DNA of 12,465 bases from an uncultured Clostridia bacterium (GTDB taxonomy: Bacteria; Bacillota; Clostridia; TANB77; UBA1234), in contig CANQLS010000024.1 in the NCBI GenBank assembly GCA_947624765.1, positions 1 to 12,465 on the forward strand. Reading direction: 5' to 3'. Numbering within the stretch: the first letter of the stretch is position 1; every line of letters begins with the position of its first letter. The notes beneath the pieces were generated by a model, which did no database searches, was not told the origin of the DNA, and saw only the letters and a list, made by a program, of their open reading frames with translations. Below, one piece after another: positions 1 through 6,304 of this stretch. Both the position numbers and the translations under genes were made by a program.

Positions 1-29
1 TAACGAATGTTACATTGAAATGGGTAAAA

Positions 30-46
30 TATGATTATTAATCATA
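30..46. promoter_or_regulatory. 17-bp palindrome, possible operator
   Basis: TATGATTA and TAATCATA form perfect 8-bp arms around a single central T. It lies about 30 bp downstream of the -10 of the predicted leftward promoter at 76-104, where a bound repressor could block transcription of the gene off the left edge. No known operator family is recognised. In AT-rich DNA an 8-bp palindrome can arise by chance, so this is only a candidate. Confidence 0.3.
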
Positions 47-75
47 CTTCGCCCCGTTTGTATGAAATCAACTTC

Positions 76-104
76 ATTTTACAAATTAGTCTTCTGTCTG
101 TCAA
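76..104 (-). promoter_or_regulatory. Candidate leftward sigma-A promoter
   Basis: Read on the minus strand, TTGACA (99-104) is followed after exactly 17 bp by TAAAAT (76-81). The -35 is consensus and the -10 has one mismatch. It points off the left end of the window, so its gene is not seen. The transcript would start near position 68-70 and read through the palindrome at 30-46. Confidence 0.45.
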
Positions 105-168
105 TTTATTTTCATCGCAATATTTGACAAATTTCGACAATAGTTCGAGGCAGTTATTGAAATACACT

Positions 169-190
169 GGCGACCACTGGCCGCCCCTAC
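169..190 (-). repeat. Dispersed GC-rich palindromic repeat, copy D
   Basis: This isolated copy resembles the repeat at 6071-6261; it shares the conserved CCGCCCCTAC end and a diverged inner palindrome. Homology continues past the GC core: positions 195-209 (GCATTGACATGACTT) match, in inverted orientation and with two mismatches, the sequence just outside copy A near 6053-6067. Its base composition contrasts sharply with the AT-rich surroundings. The rest of 1-377 shows no coding sequence, RNA gene or riboswitch fold that I can recognise. Confidence 0.6.
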
Positions 191-274
191 ACTCGCATTG
201 ACATGACTTTGAAGACTTATTTAGGATAAAACTATTATCTAGTAACGCCTAATCTCTTTTTTTCGCCTAAATTC

Positions 275-303
275 TTGATTTTTTGCCATTTTTCTGATAT
301 AAT
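275..303 (+). promoter_or_regulatory. Sigma-A promoter of the unknown two-gene operon
   Basis: TTGATT (275-280), a 17-bp spacer and a perfect TATAAT (298-303) preceded by TG one base upstream (extended -10). Transcription would start near 310, giving a leader of about 68 nt before the 49-aa gene at 378. This is the best promoter match in the window. Confidence 0.65.
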
Positions 304-377
304 TCTATTATAGTATTTGCGACTATAAAACAAAGTTTGAAAAATTTTGTATTTTTATGAAAGGGATGATGATAATT

Positions 378-527
378 ATGGAAAATGATTTAAAAGAAAA
401 AGTAGACGAAATTATTAAAACGGCAACGCCAGAATTTATCAATTCTTTATCGGACAATGACAAAGAAGAAATTTTAGACTTACTAGATGAAGTTTTAGAT
501 GTTATGGCCGATAATTTAGAATCTTAG
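378..527 (+). CDS. Small acidic protein of unknown function (49 aa)
   Basis: The family is not recognised. It starts MENDLKEKVDEIIKTATPEF and ends with an amphipathic, very acidic stretch rich in Leu, Asp and Glu, so it is predicted to be helical and soluble with no signal peptide or membrane segment. ATG at 378 is chosen because AAAGGG (360-365) lies about 12 nt upstream; in-frame ATGs at 357, 366 and 369 sit on or against that motif. Its TAG stop (525-527) merges with the AGGAGGTG ribosome site of the next gene, so the two are probably translationally coupled and act together. A strong promoter lies upstream. It could be a small partner or adaptor of the 575-aa protein, but that is only inferred from the arrangement. 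Confidence 0.7.
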   Translation: MENDLKEKVDEIIKTATPEFINSLSDNDKEEILDLLDEVLDVMADNLES

Positions 528-533
528 GAGGTG
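526..533 (+). promoter_or_regulatory. Ribosome binding site that sets the 575-aa protein start
   Basis: AGGAGGTG is a near-perfect anti-SD match ending 6 nt before GTG at 540. The longest ORF would begin at GTG 531, inside this motif, so that start cannot be right. The motif also overlaps the stop codon of the 49-aa gene. Confidence 0.8.
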
Positions 534-539
534 AATATT

Positions 540-2267
540 GTGGACTCAGAAAAATTTAAAAAAGAACTAGCCAGCTTGGCTGATAAAATTAAGGCACCTG
601 GTGCCAAACCAGTTTCTCGTGCAGATGCCAAAGAATATATTATTAACTATGCTAAGCTTAGTATGTTAAAATATGATTTGGAAACTCTTTCTGCTGACAA
701 TCTACTTGAAAGAAGAAATAATCAAATAGATAATGCGTTTTCCCCTGTTGAAGGTGGAAAAAATAGAGTTTTAGATGGCGATGCTGAAATAGTAGGTCTA
801 AGACAATTACAAAAAGCATATTCAAGATACTTAAAAGAATATGATGATTTGAAAGATAAATCGATGGCATCAGATGATTTAAAAGATATTTTAGCTTCTT
901 ATTGTAAACTACTTTCACTTGCAGTAAAGGATAATAAGTATCTTAGCTATGACGAACTTACAAAACTTATTGCTGAAAAAGAAAAAGAAGCACTAATAAG
1001 TTTAGATGAAGCTCGCTCAAGAAAATATGAACCAGATAAAATTGAAGAAGACTTGAATAATTTAAATAATTGGAAAGATTTAAAAAATAAAAGACGTGAA
1101 TTAAGTACAACTCTTAAGCAAAAGCAGAAAGAATTAGAAGAAATTGAGATAATAGATGGCAAAGATTCTGAAGCGTATAAAGCAAAATTAAAAGAAATCG
1201 GAGACATACAAACGGAGTTAAATGGTATTCCGACACTTTCCGAATTAAATACAAAAATTAATGAATTAACAAAAGAATATGAACTTAAAAATAGTAAATC
1301 TTTGGAAATGTTATTAACTGAAAAATACGAAGAATATAAGAAACTTTCAAAAGATAAACCAGTAGATTCACCATCACCCAAGGATCCATCAGGTGCAACA
1401 GATTCAAAAACGCCTGAAGCACCATCAACTCCAACAGCACCTAAAGCACCATCAACTCCAATAGCACCTGTATCGCCATCAACTCCAGGAGAGTCAACAC
1501 CTGTAGCCTCACCAACATCTGAAGATAAATATTTTCTTCCACTAAGTAAAGGGCTTGATCCTACAAAATATTTTAGTGATAAGGGCTTGGTTGCAAAAGT
1601 AAAAGGAGACAAAATCAGTTATATCAGTAAGGAATATAATTCAGATGGTTCAATAAAAGGATATCATTTTATTGAAGATAAACCAATAAACGACTTTTTG
1701 GATAACCCTATCAAATCATATGAAAAATTAATTGATGAATCTATGAAAGATGAAAAATTGTGGGATGCTGCTGGATATAACTCAAAAAGCAGTATGAGAG
1801 AAATTAAGAAAAAATTAATTAAAGAATTCAAACAAGAATTTAAAGCAGGAGATGAAAACTCAAGTCATTATGACACTTGCTTAGAAAAAATATTAGCAAT
1901 GTGTACAGCAATTTCACCAGAAGATTTGAAAATAGCAACTAACGGTAGAGACGAAAAACCTCATTTTTATCCAGGTACAAAAGAACAATATCAACCATCC
2001 AAAGTAGAAATTGATAAACTTCATATGTTTAGGAGTTTATTTAATCCAAAACTAGCCTACTCTTTAAAGTTTAGTACTCGTGCTTTACCATCTCCTAGTG
2101 GTTCATCCGAAGAAGAAGCAAAAGAAATAGATAAAAAAGCAGGACTAGGATCACTTAGAGAAGAAATTGATAGCGGAAAAGATGCAAGAGGTGGCGAAAC
2201 TTTTACTCCGACAACACCAACAGAAAAAACAGGCACTGAAGAAAAGTCAGAAGAAGCTGAACATTAA
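540..2267 (+). CDS. Large coiled-coil/proline-linker protein of unknown function (575 aa)
   Basis: The family is not recognised. GTG at 540 is preferred over 531 because of the AGGAGGTG at 526-533. Four parts are visible. Residues 1-160 are a charged helical region. Residues about 165-270 are strongly helical and rich in Lys, Glu and Leu, likely coiled coil. Residues about 275-327 are a Pro/Ser/Thr/Ala linker with APSTPxAP repeats encoded by a 27-bp tandem repeat. Residues about 328-517 look globular, beginning near KYFLPLSKGLDPTKYF and holding the only two cysteines (one in HYDTCLEKIL, one in AMCTAI). Residues 518-575 are an acidic, Ser/Thr-rich tail. No signal peptide, transmembrane segment, LPXTG or lipobox is seen, so it is predicted to be cytoplasmic unless exported by a leaderless route. 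It is co-transcribed with the 49-aa gene and ends at a terminator. It could be a structural or scaffold protein, or cargo of mobile DNA; neither can be shown. Confidence 0.85.
   Translation: MDSEKFKKELASLADKIKAPGAKPVSRADAKEYIINYAKLSMLKYDLETLSADNLLERRNNQIDNAFSPVEGGKNRVLDGDAEIVGLRQLQKAYSRYLKEYDDLKDKSMASDDLKDILASYCKLLSLAVKDNKYLSYDELTKLIAEKEKEALISLDEARSRKYEPDKIEEDLNNLNNWKDLKNKRRELSTTLKQKQKELEEIEIIDGKDSEAYKAKLKEIGDIQTELNGIPTLSELNTKINELTKEYELKNSKSLEMLLTEKYEEYKKLSKDKPVDSPSPKDPSGATDSKTPEAPSTPTAPKAPSTPIAPVSPSTPGESTPVASPTSEDKYFLPLSKGLDPTKYFSDKGLVAKVKGDKISYISKEYNSDGSIKGYHFIEDKPINDFLDNPIKSYEKLIDESMKDEKLWDAAGYNSKSSMREIKKKLIKEFKQEFKAGDENSSHYDTCLEKILAMCTAISPEDLKIATNGRDEKPHFYPGTKEQYQPSKVEIDKLHMFRSLFNPKLAYSLKFSTRALPSPSGSSEEEAKEIDKKAGLGSLREEIDSGKDARGGETFTPTTPTEKTGTEEKSEEAEH
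1419..1487 (+). repeat. 27-bp in-frame tandem repeat in the proline linker
   Basis: Units begin at 1419, 1446 and 1473. The first two are near-identical over 27 bp; the third is partial, sharing CCATCAACTCCA. Each encodes an APSTPxAP-type segment. A period divisible by three means copy-number changes would lengthen or shorten the linker without a frameshift. Confidence 0.8.
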
Positions 2268-2285
2268 TTAATAGTTAAAGAAGAT

Positions 2286-2321
2286 CTAAGAAAAGTCATG
2301 CGAAAGCATGACTTTTCTTAG
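2286..2321. terminator. Bidirectional intrinsic terminator
   Basis: Arms of 16 bp (2286-2301 and 2306-2321) pair perfectly around a GAAA loop. The core is GTCATGC/GCATGAC, and TTTTCTT follows the core on both strands, so it should terminate both the forward 575-aa gene ending at 2267 and the leftward Spo0E-like gene ending at 2364. Confidence 0.9.
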
Positions 2322-2363
2322 AAAATTATTTTTCTCTCTTTACTATTTACTAAGTTTTTTAAT

Positions 2364-2495
2364 CTACTTATAGTACTCCACTATTAACTCATCTAATTCC
2401 CTACTTACTTCACATATTTCATTATAATCAGCACCACTCAAAATCAAATGTTGCAACTTATCTCTTAATTTACAAATTTCTTTATTATTTTTCAT
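2364..2495 (-). CDS. Spo0E-like aspartyl-phosphate phosphatase (43 aa)
   Basis: This short gene matches the Spo0E/YisI/YnzD family. Two helices are expected: residues 6-19 (EICKLRDKLQHLIL) and 26-42, which contain the signature SRELDELIVEYY (31-42) with the family's Ser-x-x-Leu-Asp core. Known members dephosphorylate phosphorylated Spo0A and so restrain sporulation; applying that here is by homology. Length fits the shorter members. The start is firm: AAGGAGG ends 7 nt before ATG at 2495. It lies 40 nt downstream of lgt on the same strand and may be read from that operon or from the candidate promoter at 2540-2568. Its transcript would end at the shared terminator at 2286-2321. It implies a sporulating or Spo0A-containing host. 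Confidence 0.85.
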   Translation of the reverse strand: MKNNKEICKLRDKLQHLILSGADYNEICEVSRELDELIVEYYK

Positions 2496-2535
2496 ATTCC
2501 ATCCTCCTTATTTCATCGTTTCTCATTTGTATATG

Positions 2536-3360
2536 TTAAAATTTACCATATTTTTCCGTTTTTGTCAATAGTTTTTTCTTTTTTCTTTCAATTAACAATA
2601 AAATTCCAAAAAATATAGCAAAAAATATAGCTAATATTTGTGAAATTCTAAAATTAAACAAATACAAAGAGTCACTACGCAAGCCTTCTATAACTGCTCT
2701 CCCTACTCCATAAAGGAACATATATCCATAAAATATTTCGCCTTTTTTCGTATCTTTTTTACGCCATATCATAAGCACTATAAAAATTAATAAATTCCAT
2801 AAGGACTCATATAAAAAAGTTGGATGAACAAATATGTATCCACCTGAGGTAACATCGTAAATACCCATTTTGAAGAATGAGTTTGTTATAGCCCCATATG
2901 CTTCTTGATTTACAAAGTTCCCCCACCTTCCTATTGCCTGCACTAATGGTAAATACGGTGCACAATAATCGCATAATCTTAAAAAACTAATTTTCTTTTT
3001 CTTACAATAAATATAAGCGGTAAGTAATGCACCTAATATTCCACCATAAATTGCAATTCCTCCATGCCATATTTGCAAAATTTCTGAAAGATGATTTTGA
3101 TAATAGTCCCAACGAAATACCACATAATAAATTCTTGCACAAATGAAGCCAACGACCAAAGCAATCATAATAAAATCTAATATCGTATCCCACTTTAGCC
3201 CATACTTGCCATCATCTTTTTTCCCTAAGAAAAGTGCAATTAAAATTCCAGATACAATAAAAATAGCGTACCAATAAATATCTTTACCAAACAAATTAAA
3301 AGCAACTGGAGAAATTGTAAACTCCAATCCTAAATTCGGAAACGTAATCGGATGAATCAT
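2536..3360 (-). CDS. Prolipoprotein diacylglyceryl transferase Lgt (274 aa)
   Basis: Lgt transfers diacylglycerol from phosphatidylglycerol to the lipobox cysteine of prolipoproteins at the outer face of the cytoplasmic membrane, the first step of lipoprotein maturation. The sequence is full length with about seven hydrophobic segments. Diagnostic motifs are HGGIAIYGG (99-107; H99 corresponds to the essential His of the family), the Lgt signature GRWGNFVNQEAYG (144-156, with R145, N148, N151 and E153), HPTFLYES (179-186) and GRAVIEGLRSDSL (220-232). It starts 19 nt after the M16 peptidase stop. The upstream sequence is G-rich (AGTGGGGGTGGGGT), a usable but unusual ribosome site. It is probably co-transcribed with the two M16 genes. 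Confidence 0.97.
   Translation of the reverse strand: MIHPITFPNLGLEFTISPVAFNLFGKDIYWYAIFIVSGILIALFLGKKDDGKYGLKWDTILDFIMIALVVGFICARIYYVVFRWDYYQNHLSEILQIWHGGIAIYGGILGALLTAYIYCKKKKISFLRLCDYCAPYLPLVQAIGRWGNFVNQEAYGAITNSFFKMGIYDVTSGGYIFVHPTFLYESLWNLLIFIVLMIWRKKDTKKGEIFYGYMFLYGVGRAVIEGLRSDSLYLFNFRISQILAIFFAIFFGILLLIERKKKKLLTKTEKYGKF
2540..2568 (-). promoter_or_regulatory. Candidate promoter for the Spo0E-like gene inside the lgt 3' end
   Basis: TTGACA (2563-2568), a 17-bp spacer and TAAATT (2540-2545) on the minus strand, overlapping the last codons of lgt. A start near 2533 would leave a leader of about 38 nt before the 2495 ATG. The -35 and spacing are consensus, but the bases are also coding, so chance is possible. 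Confidence 0.4.
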
Positions 3361-3379
3361 ACCCCACCCCCACTCTTCA

Positions 3380-4675
3380 TTACTGTGGTTTTACAATTGA
3401 TACTGCCATTTTTGTTTCGTCAAAGTGTTCTTTTAGCACTTTTTCAACGTCTTCTTTTTGAATGTTACGATACCAGTCTACATAGTCAAAAGAATTTACG
3501 CCTTTAAAATAATCGCTTACAACTATACTACCGATTTTAGAAACATCATTGAAAAGGAAAACATATTCTCCATATAACATTTTTTTAATTCGCTCTAATT
3601 CGTTTTCATCAATGCCATTCTCTTTCATTTCTCTTAATTTATTTAAAATTTTCTGTATTACTAATTCAACATTTTTGCTTTCACCAGTAATAGAACTATA
3701 TGCATAATTTTCCTCAAAAGTATAATCGCTGCCAAGCTCTTTTTGTATAAGTCCACTATTATATAAATCTTCATATAATTCTGTACTCTTGCCAATTAGC
3801 ATTTCAAAAATAATTTCAATTGCAACGTGCCTTTTTACTAGTTCGCTATTTTCATAGTCAAAACCAACATTAATCATTTGCTTTAAAAAATCATCTTTAA
3901 AGCCTAACATAAACATTGGCATGCTAATATCCATTACTTTTTCTGCACGTTTTTTATTAATCCCCTCTTCTACTTTATCATTTTCTCTATGAATTTTTTC
4001 TTTTTCATTTTCATTCTTCACATTATTTTCGATTATAGACAAAACTTTTTCTTCATCGAAATCTCCAACAACACATAAAACCATATTTGATAAATCATAA
4101 AAAGTGTTATAACATTTATATAAAATTTCTGGTGTAATCTCTGCAATGCTTTCTACAGTTCCGGCAATATCTTTTGTAATTGCGTGTTCATTATATAAGC
4201 AATTCAAAAATCCAAAAAATAACTGCCAATCTGGATCGTCATCATACATTTTTATCTCTTGACCAATAATTCCTTTCTCTTTCTCCACATTCTCTTTAGT
4301 TAAATAAGGATTTTGAACAAAATGTAGTAAAATCTCAAGTGCTTCATCAAAGTTTTGTGTACATTCAAACAAATAAGCAGTATGGTTAAAAGTTGTATAA
4401 GCATTTGCATTGGCACCTATCTTAGAAAGTTTATCTAATGCATTAACACCATCTTCTTGCTCAAATAATTTATGCTCTAAAAAATGTGCAACGCCATCAG
4501 GCACAGTCAAAAGGTTCTCTTCTCCTAATGGTACAAACTTATGATTAATAGAACCAAAATGCGTAGCAAAGACTGCATAACTTTTTATTGCACCTTTTTT
4601 AGGCATTAAAATAACTTCCAACCCGTTCTTTAAATGCTTACGATACATTTTTTCATTTAATTTTTCTATAGTCAT
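3380..4675 (-). CDS. ymfH: M16-family zinc peptidase, YmfH type (431 aa)
   Basis: This is a processing-peptidase-like (insulinase, M16) protein. The inverted zinc motif HFLEH is at residues 64-68 (H64, H68 ligands, E67 catalytic base), and E140 in EKEKGIIGQE is the likely third ligand. It therefore appears catalytically competent. Length matches Bacillus YmfH (about 430 aa). ATG at 4675 is chosen: GGAGAG lies 5 nt upstream and the previous gene's TAA ends one base before it. The longer start at 4699 would overlap the upstream gene and has no better ribosome site. No signal peptide is seen, so it probably acts in the cytoplasm. M16 proteins often work as active/inactive pairs, and its partner is the gene immediately upstream. 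The substrate is unknown. Confidence 0.9.
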   Translation of the reverse strand: MTIEKLNEKMYRKHLKNGLEVILMPKKGAIKSYAVFATHFGSINHKFVPLGEENLLTVPDGVAHFLEHKLFEQEDGVNALDKLSKIGANANAYTTFNHTAYLFECTQNFDEALEILLHFVQNPYLTKENVEKEKGIIGQEIKMYDDDPDWQLFFGFLNCLYNEHAITKDIAGTVESIAEITPEILYKCYNTFYDLSNMVLCVVGDFDEEKVLSIIENNVKNENEKEKIHRENDKVEEGINKKRAEKVMDISMPMFMLGFKDDFLKQMINVGFDYENSELVKRHVAIEIIFEMLIGKSTELYEDLYNSGLIQKELGSDYTFEENYAYSSITGESKNVELVIQKILNKLREMKENGIDENELERIKKMLYGEYVFLFNDVSKIGSIVVSDYFKGVNSFDYVDWYRNIQKEDVEKVLKEHFDETKMAVSIVKPQ

Positions 4676-4676
4676 T

Positions 4677-5960
4677 TTAACTCTCCATTTCCTTATCATT
4701 TTTCAAAAAATAAATTATCTCGCATTGTAGTTCTTTTGCAACACGCATTACCTCTTCTTTTGTAACATCTTTCATATTTTTAATCATTTCGGGAATAGAT
4801 TGCACATTGCCAAGTAAGCGTTGCCCCATATATAAATTTATAATTGATGTTTGTTCATCTAAATAAGATTCATACGCATTCTCTAAAGAAATTTTTGCAT
4901 CGTTCATATCTTCTTCTGAAAAATTTCCGTTTTTCATATCTTCTACTTGCACGTTTATTAAATCTAAAGCCTTTTGAAAATTATCTATTTCAATTCCTGC
5001 TGAAATTAAAACAATTCCTTTATGCTTTAAATAAGACGAACGTGTTGTATATGCTAAGCTAGCCTTTTCTCTAACATTTTGAAATAGTTTAGATGACGGT
5101 GTACCACCTAAAATTGCACTATAAACGATAAGTGGATACATATCTTCTAACACATCATGATTAATAACTCTATACCCTATAACTAGTTTTCCTTGTGTTA
5201 CATCTTGACTTTCCATGACAATCTTAGGCTCTGCAACCTCATTTGCTTTAAACTCCTCTATACGAGTAGCATCATAATTTCTTTTTATTTTTTCAAAACG
5301 ATTTTTTAATTTATCTATAACTTCTTTTTCATTTACATCTCCAGAAACATAAATGTGTATCTCAGATGTAGACATTATATTATCATATTGACGATATAAA
5401 TTTTCTGATGTAATATTTGCTAAATCTTCTTCATAACCAAATTTATATAATCCATAAGGTTCATTCTTACACATTTCTTCAACGCATCTTATATTTGCAT
5501 AAGAACCTTTATTGTTAATTTTGCTCTTGATTAGTTCCCTAAGCGTTTCTTTTTCTTGTTCAACATATTTATTATCAAAAACTCCGTTTTCTAATTTAGG
5601 CTCTAAAATAATATCGCAAAGCAAATCCATATTTTTACTAAGTAAATCTTCGTTTGTAAATGTATATTGATTATTAATAGAAGTAATATAAAATTGCAAT
5701 GCTTGCTTATCACCTATTTTATCACTACTAGCATCTAACACAGAACCATAGTTTTTTTCCAATGAAATATTTATATCTTTCATTGTAGGCATATTTTTGG
5801 TGCCTCTCCTAAGAACCGCTGGTATCAACGCATTCATAGTAACAGTTTCTCGTTTTAAATTATCAAACATAAAAATAGCAATAAAATCTGTTTTAAATCG
5901 TTCTGTATGGATAAAATGTAATGAAATTCCTTCAAATAATTCTACCGTTTTTTCGTCCAT
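4677..5960 (-). CDS. ymfF: M16-family protein lacking the zinc motif, YmfF type (427 aa)
   Basis: The M16 fold is recognisable, but the HxxEH motif is absent; the equivalent stretch reads PAVLRRGTKN (48-57). The C-terminal half keeps the substrate-binding Arg...Tyr signature NVREKASLAY (295-304). This is the pattern of the non-catalytic subunit of M16 heterodimers. ATG at 5960 is chosen because GGGAGG (5968-5973) is 7 nt upstream; the ATG at 5975 overlaps that motif. It is the first gene of the unit, preceded by a good promoter at 5986-6015, and its stop is one base from the start of the catalytic partner, indicating coupled, near-equal synthesis. A cytoplasmic location is likely. Confidence 0.88.
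   Translation of the reverse strand: MDEKTVELFEGISLHFIHTERFKTDFIAIFMFDNLKRETVTMNALIPAVLRRGTKNMPTMKDINISLEKNYGSVLDASSDKIGDKQALQFYITSINNQYTFTNEDLLSKNMDLLCDIILEPKLENGVFDNKYVEQEKETLRELIKSKINNKGSYANIRCVEEMCKNEPYGLYKFGYEEDLANITSENLYRQYDNIMSTSEIHIYVSGDVNEKEVIDKLKNRFEKIKRNYDATRIEEFKANEVAEPKIVMESQDVTQGKLVIGYRVINHDVLEDMYPLIVYSAILGGTPSSKLFQNVREKASLAYTTRSSYLKHKGIVLISAGIEIDNFQKALDLINVQVEDMKNGNFSEEDMNDAKISLENAYESYLDEQTSIINLYMGQRLLGNVQSIPEMIKNMKDVTKEEVMRVAKELQCEIIYFLKNDKEMES
4681..4686 (-). promoter_or_regulatory. Ribosome binding site that sets the YmfH-type start
   Basis: GGAGAG, read on the minus strand inside the last codons of the upstream M16 gene, lies 5 nt before ATG 4675. It supports that start over 4699. 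Confidence 0.6.
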
Positions 5961-5967
5961 ATAACTT

Positions 5968-5973
5968 CCTCCC
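5968..5973 (-). promoter_or_regulatory. Ribosome binding site that sets the YmfF-type start
   Basis: GGGAGG is 7 nt upstream of ATG 5960 and overlaps the alternative ATG at 5975, which rules out the longer start. Confidence 0.75.
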
Positions 5974-5985
5974 ATTCTATTTCAT

Positions 5986-6015
5986 AGTATAACGCAAAGT
6001 TGGTAGATTATGCAA
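5986..6015 (-). promoter_or_regulatory. Promoter of the M16-M16-lgt operon
   Basis: Minus-strand TTGCAT (6010-6015), an 18-bp spacer and TATACT (5986-5991), 26 bp upstream of the YmfF-type ATG. It lies between the repeat cluster and the gene, downstream of the pilus operon terminator, so the two leftward operons appear transcriptionally separate. Confidence 0.55.
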
Positions 6016-6070
6016 GAGAAAGTTGTTGGAGAATTTCTGCTATATTTTCCAAATTCATGTCAGTGCAGCC

Positions 6071-6097
6071 GTAGGGGCGGTCATTGGCCGCCCGAAA
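6071..6097 (+). repeat. Dispersed GC-rich palindromic repeat, copy A
   Basis: A GTAGGGGCGG-led 27-bp unit with internal dyad symmetry (one mismatch). It is an exact inverted copy of 6185-6211. The sequence just outside it also matches the flank of copy D. Confidence 0.8.
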
Positions 6098-6184
6098 AAT
6101 TAAAACATTTTTCTTGTTTTCAATTTATAAAATATATTATGATACAGTCATAACATGATTTTTGCCATATACAAGAGAAAGACA

Positions 6185-6211
6185 TTTCGGGCGGCCAATG
6201 ACCGCCCCTAC
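6185..6211 (-). repeat. Dispersed GC-rich palindromic repeat, copy B
   Basis: The exact reverse complement of copy A. Its downstream flank (CATTTTCTCC followed by an AT-rich stretch) is also shared with copy C, so B plus flank and C plus flank are imperfect direct repeats about 55 bp apart. Confidence 0.8.
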
Positions 6212-6234
6212 ATTTTCTCCATTAAAATGTACCT

Positions 6235-6261
6235 CAAAAAATTAGGCGGCCAATGGCCGCC
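6235..6261 (-). terminator. Probable terminator of the pilus operon, built from repeat copy C
   Basis: On the minus strand GGCGGCCATTGGCCGCC (6245-6261) folds into a 7-bp all-GC stem with an AUU loop and is followed by TAATTTTTTG (6235-6244). This is a classic intrinsic terminator placed about 45 bp after the pilC stop. Copies A and B lack an equally clean U-tract next to the stem. Confidence 0.65.
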
Positions 6262-6270
6262 GCTACACTT
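6245..6270 (-). repeat. Dispersed GC-rich palindromic repeat, copy C
   Basis: It keeps the central palindrome (8-bp arms perfect around one base) and a diverged end, CCGCTACACTT instead of CCCCTACATTT. With A and B it accounts for most of the 329-bp gap at 5976-6304, which otherwise shows only the M16 promoter. Confidence 0.75.
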
Positions 6271-6304
6271 TCTCCGTTTAAATTTACTTTTCCAAATTAA
6301 ACGT

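Larger units (their letters stand above)
6071..6211. mobile_element. 141-bp MITE-like element with 27-bp perfect inverted ends
   Basis: The left end (6071-6097, starting GTAGGGGCGG) and right end (6185-6211) are exact reverse complements over 27 bp. Each end is itself a near-palindrome, GGGCGGTCA/TGGCCGCCC. The 87-bp interior is AT-rich, non-coding, and has a central inverted repeat TTATGA...TCATAA (6137-6153) close to the midpoint of the element. The size, inverted ends and lack of coding fit a miniature inverted-repeat element or an extragenic palindromic repeat pair. No clear target-site duplication is visible and no transposase is present, so mobility is inferred. Confidence 0.5.

Noticed and set aside
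1..377. Riboswitch, tRNA or small ORF in the left non-coding stretch
   Set aside because: No cloverleaf, conserved aptamer pattern or SD-led ORF seen; only promoters, a palindrome and a repeat copy.
947..1612. 221-aa minus-strand open frame with GVDG repeats
   Set aside because: It is antisense to the 575-aa gene and its collagen-like pattern is the reverse of the 27-bp Pro-rich repeat. No ribosome site, and the forward gene has promoter, SD and terminator.
3361..3372. G-rich stretch before lgt as a quadruplex or special regulatory site
   Set aside because: Only two G-runs on the minus strand. It is simply a G-rich, imperfect Shine-Dalgarno region.
6071..6270. Possible CRISPR array from the repeated GC-rich units
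   Set aside because: Only three units, in mixed orientation, with unequal spacing and related flanks instead of unique spacers; no cas genes.
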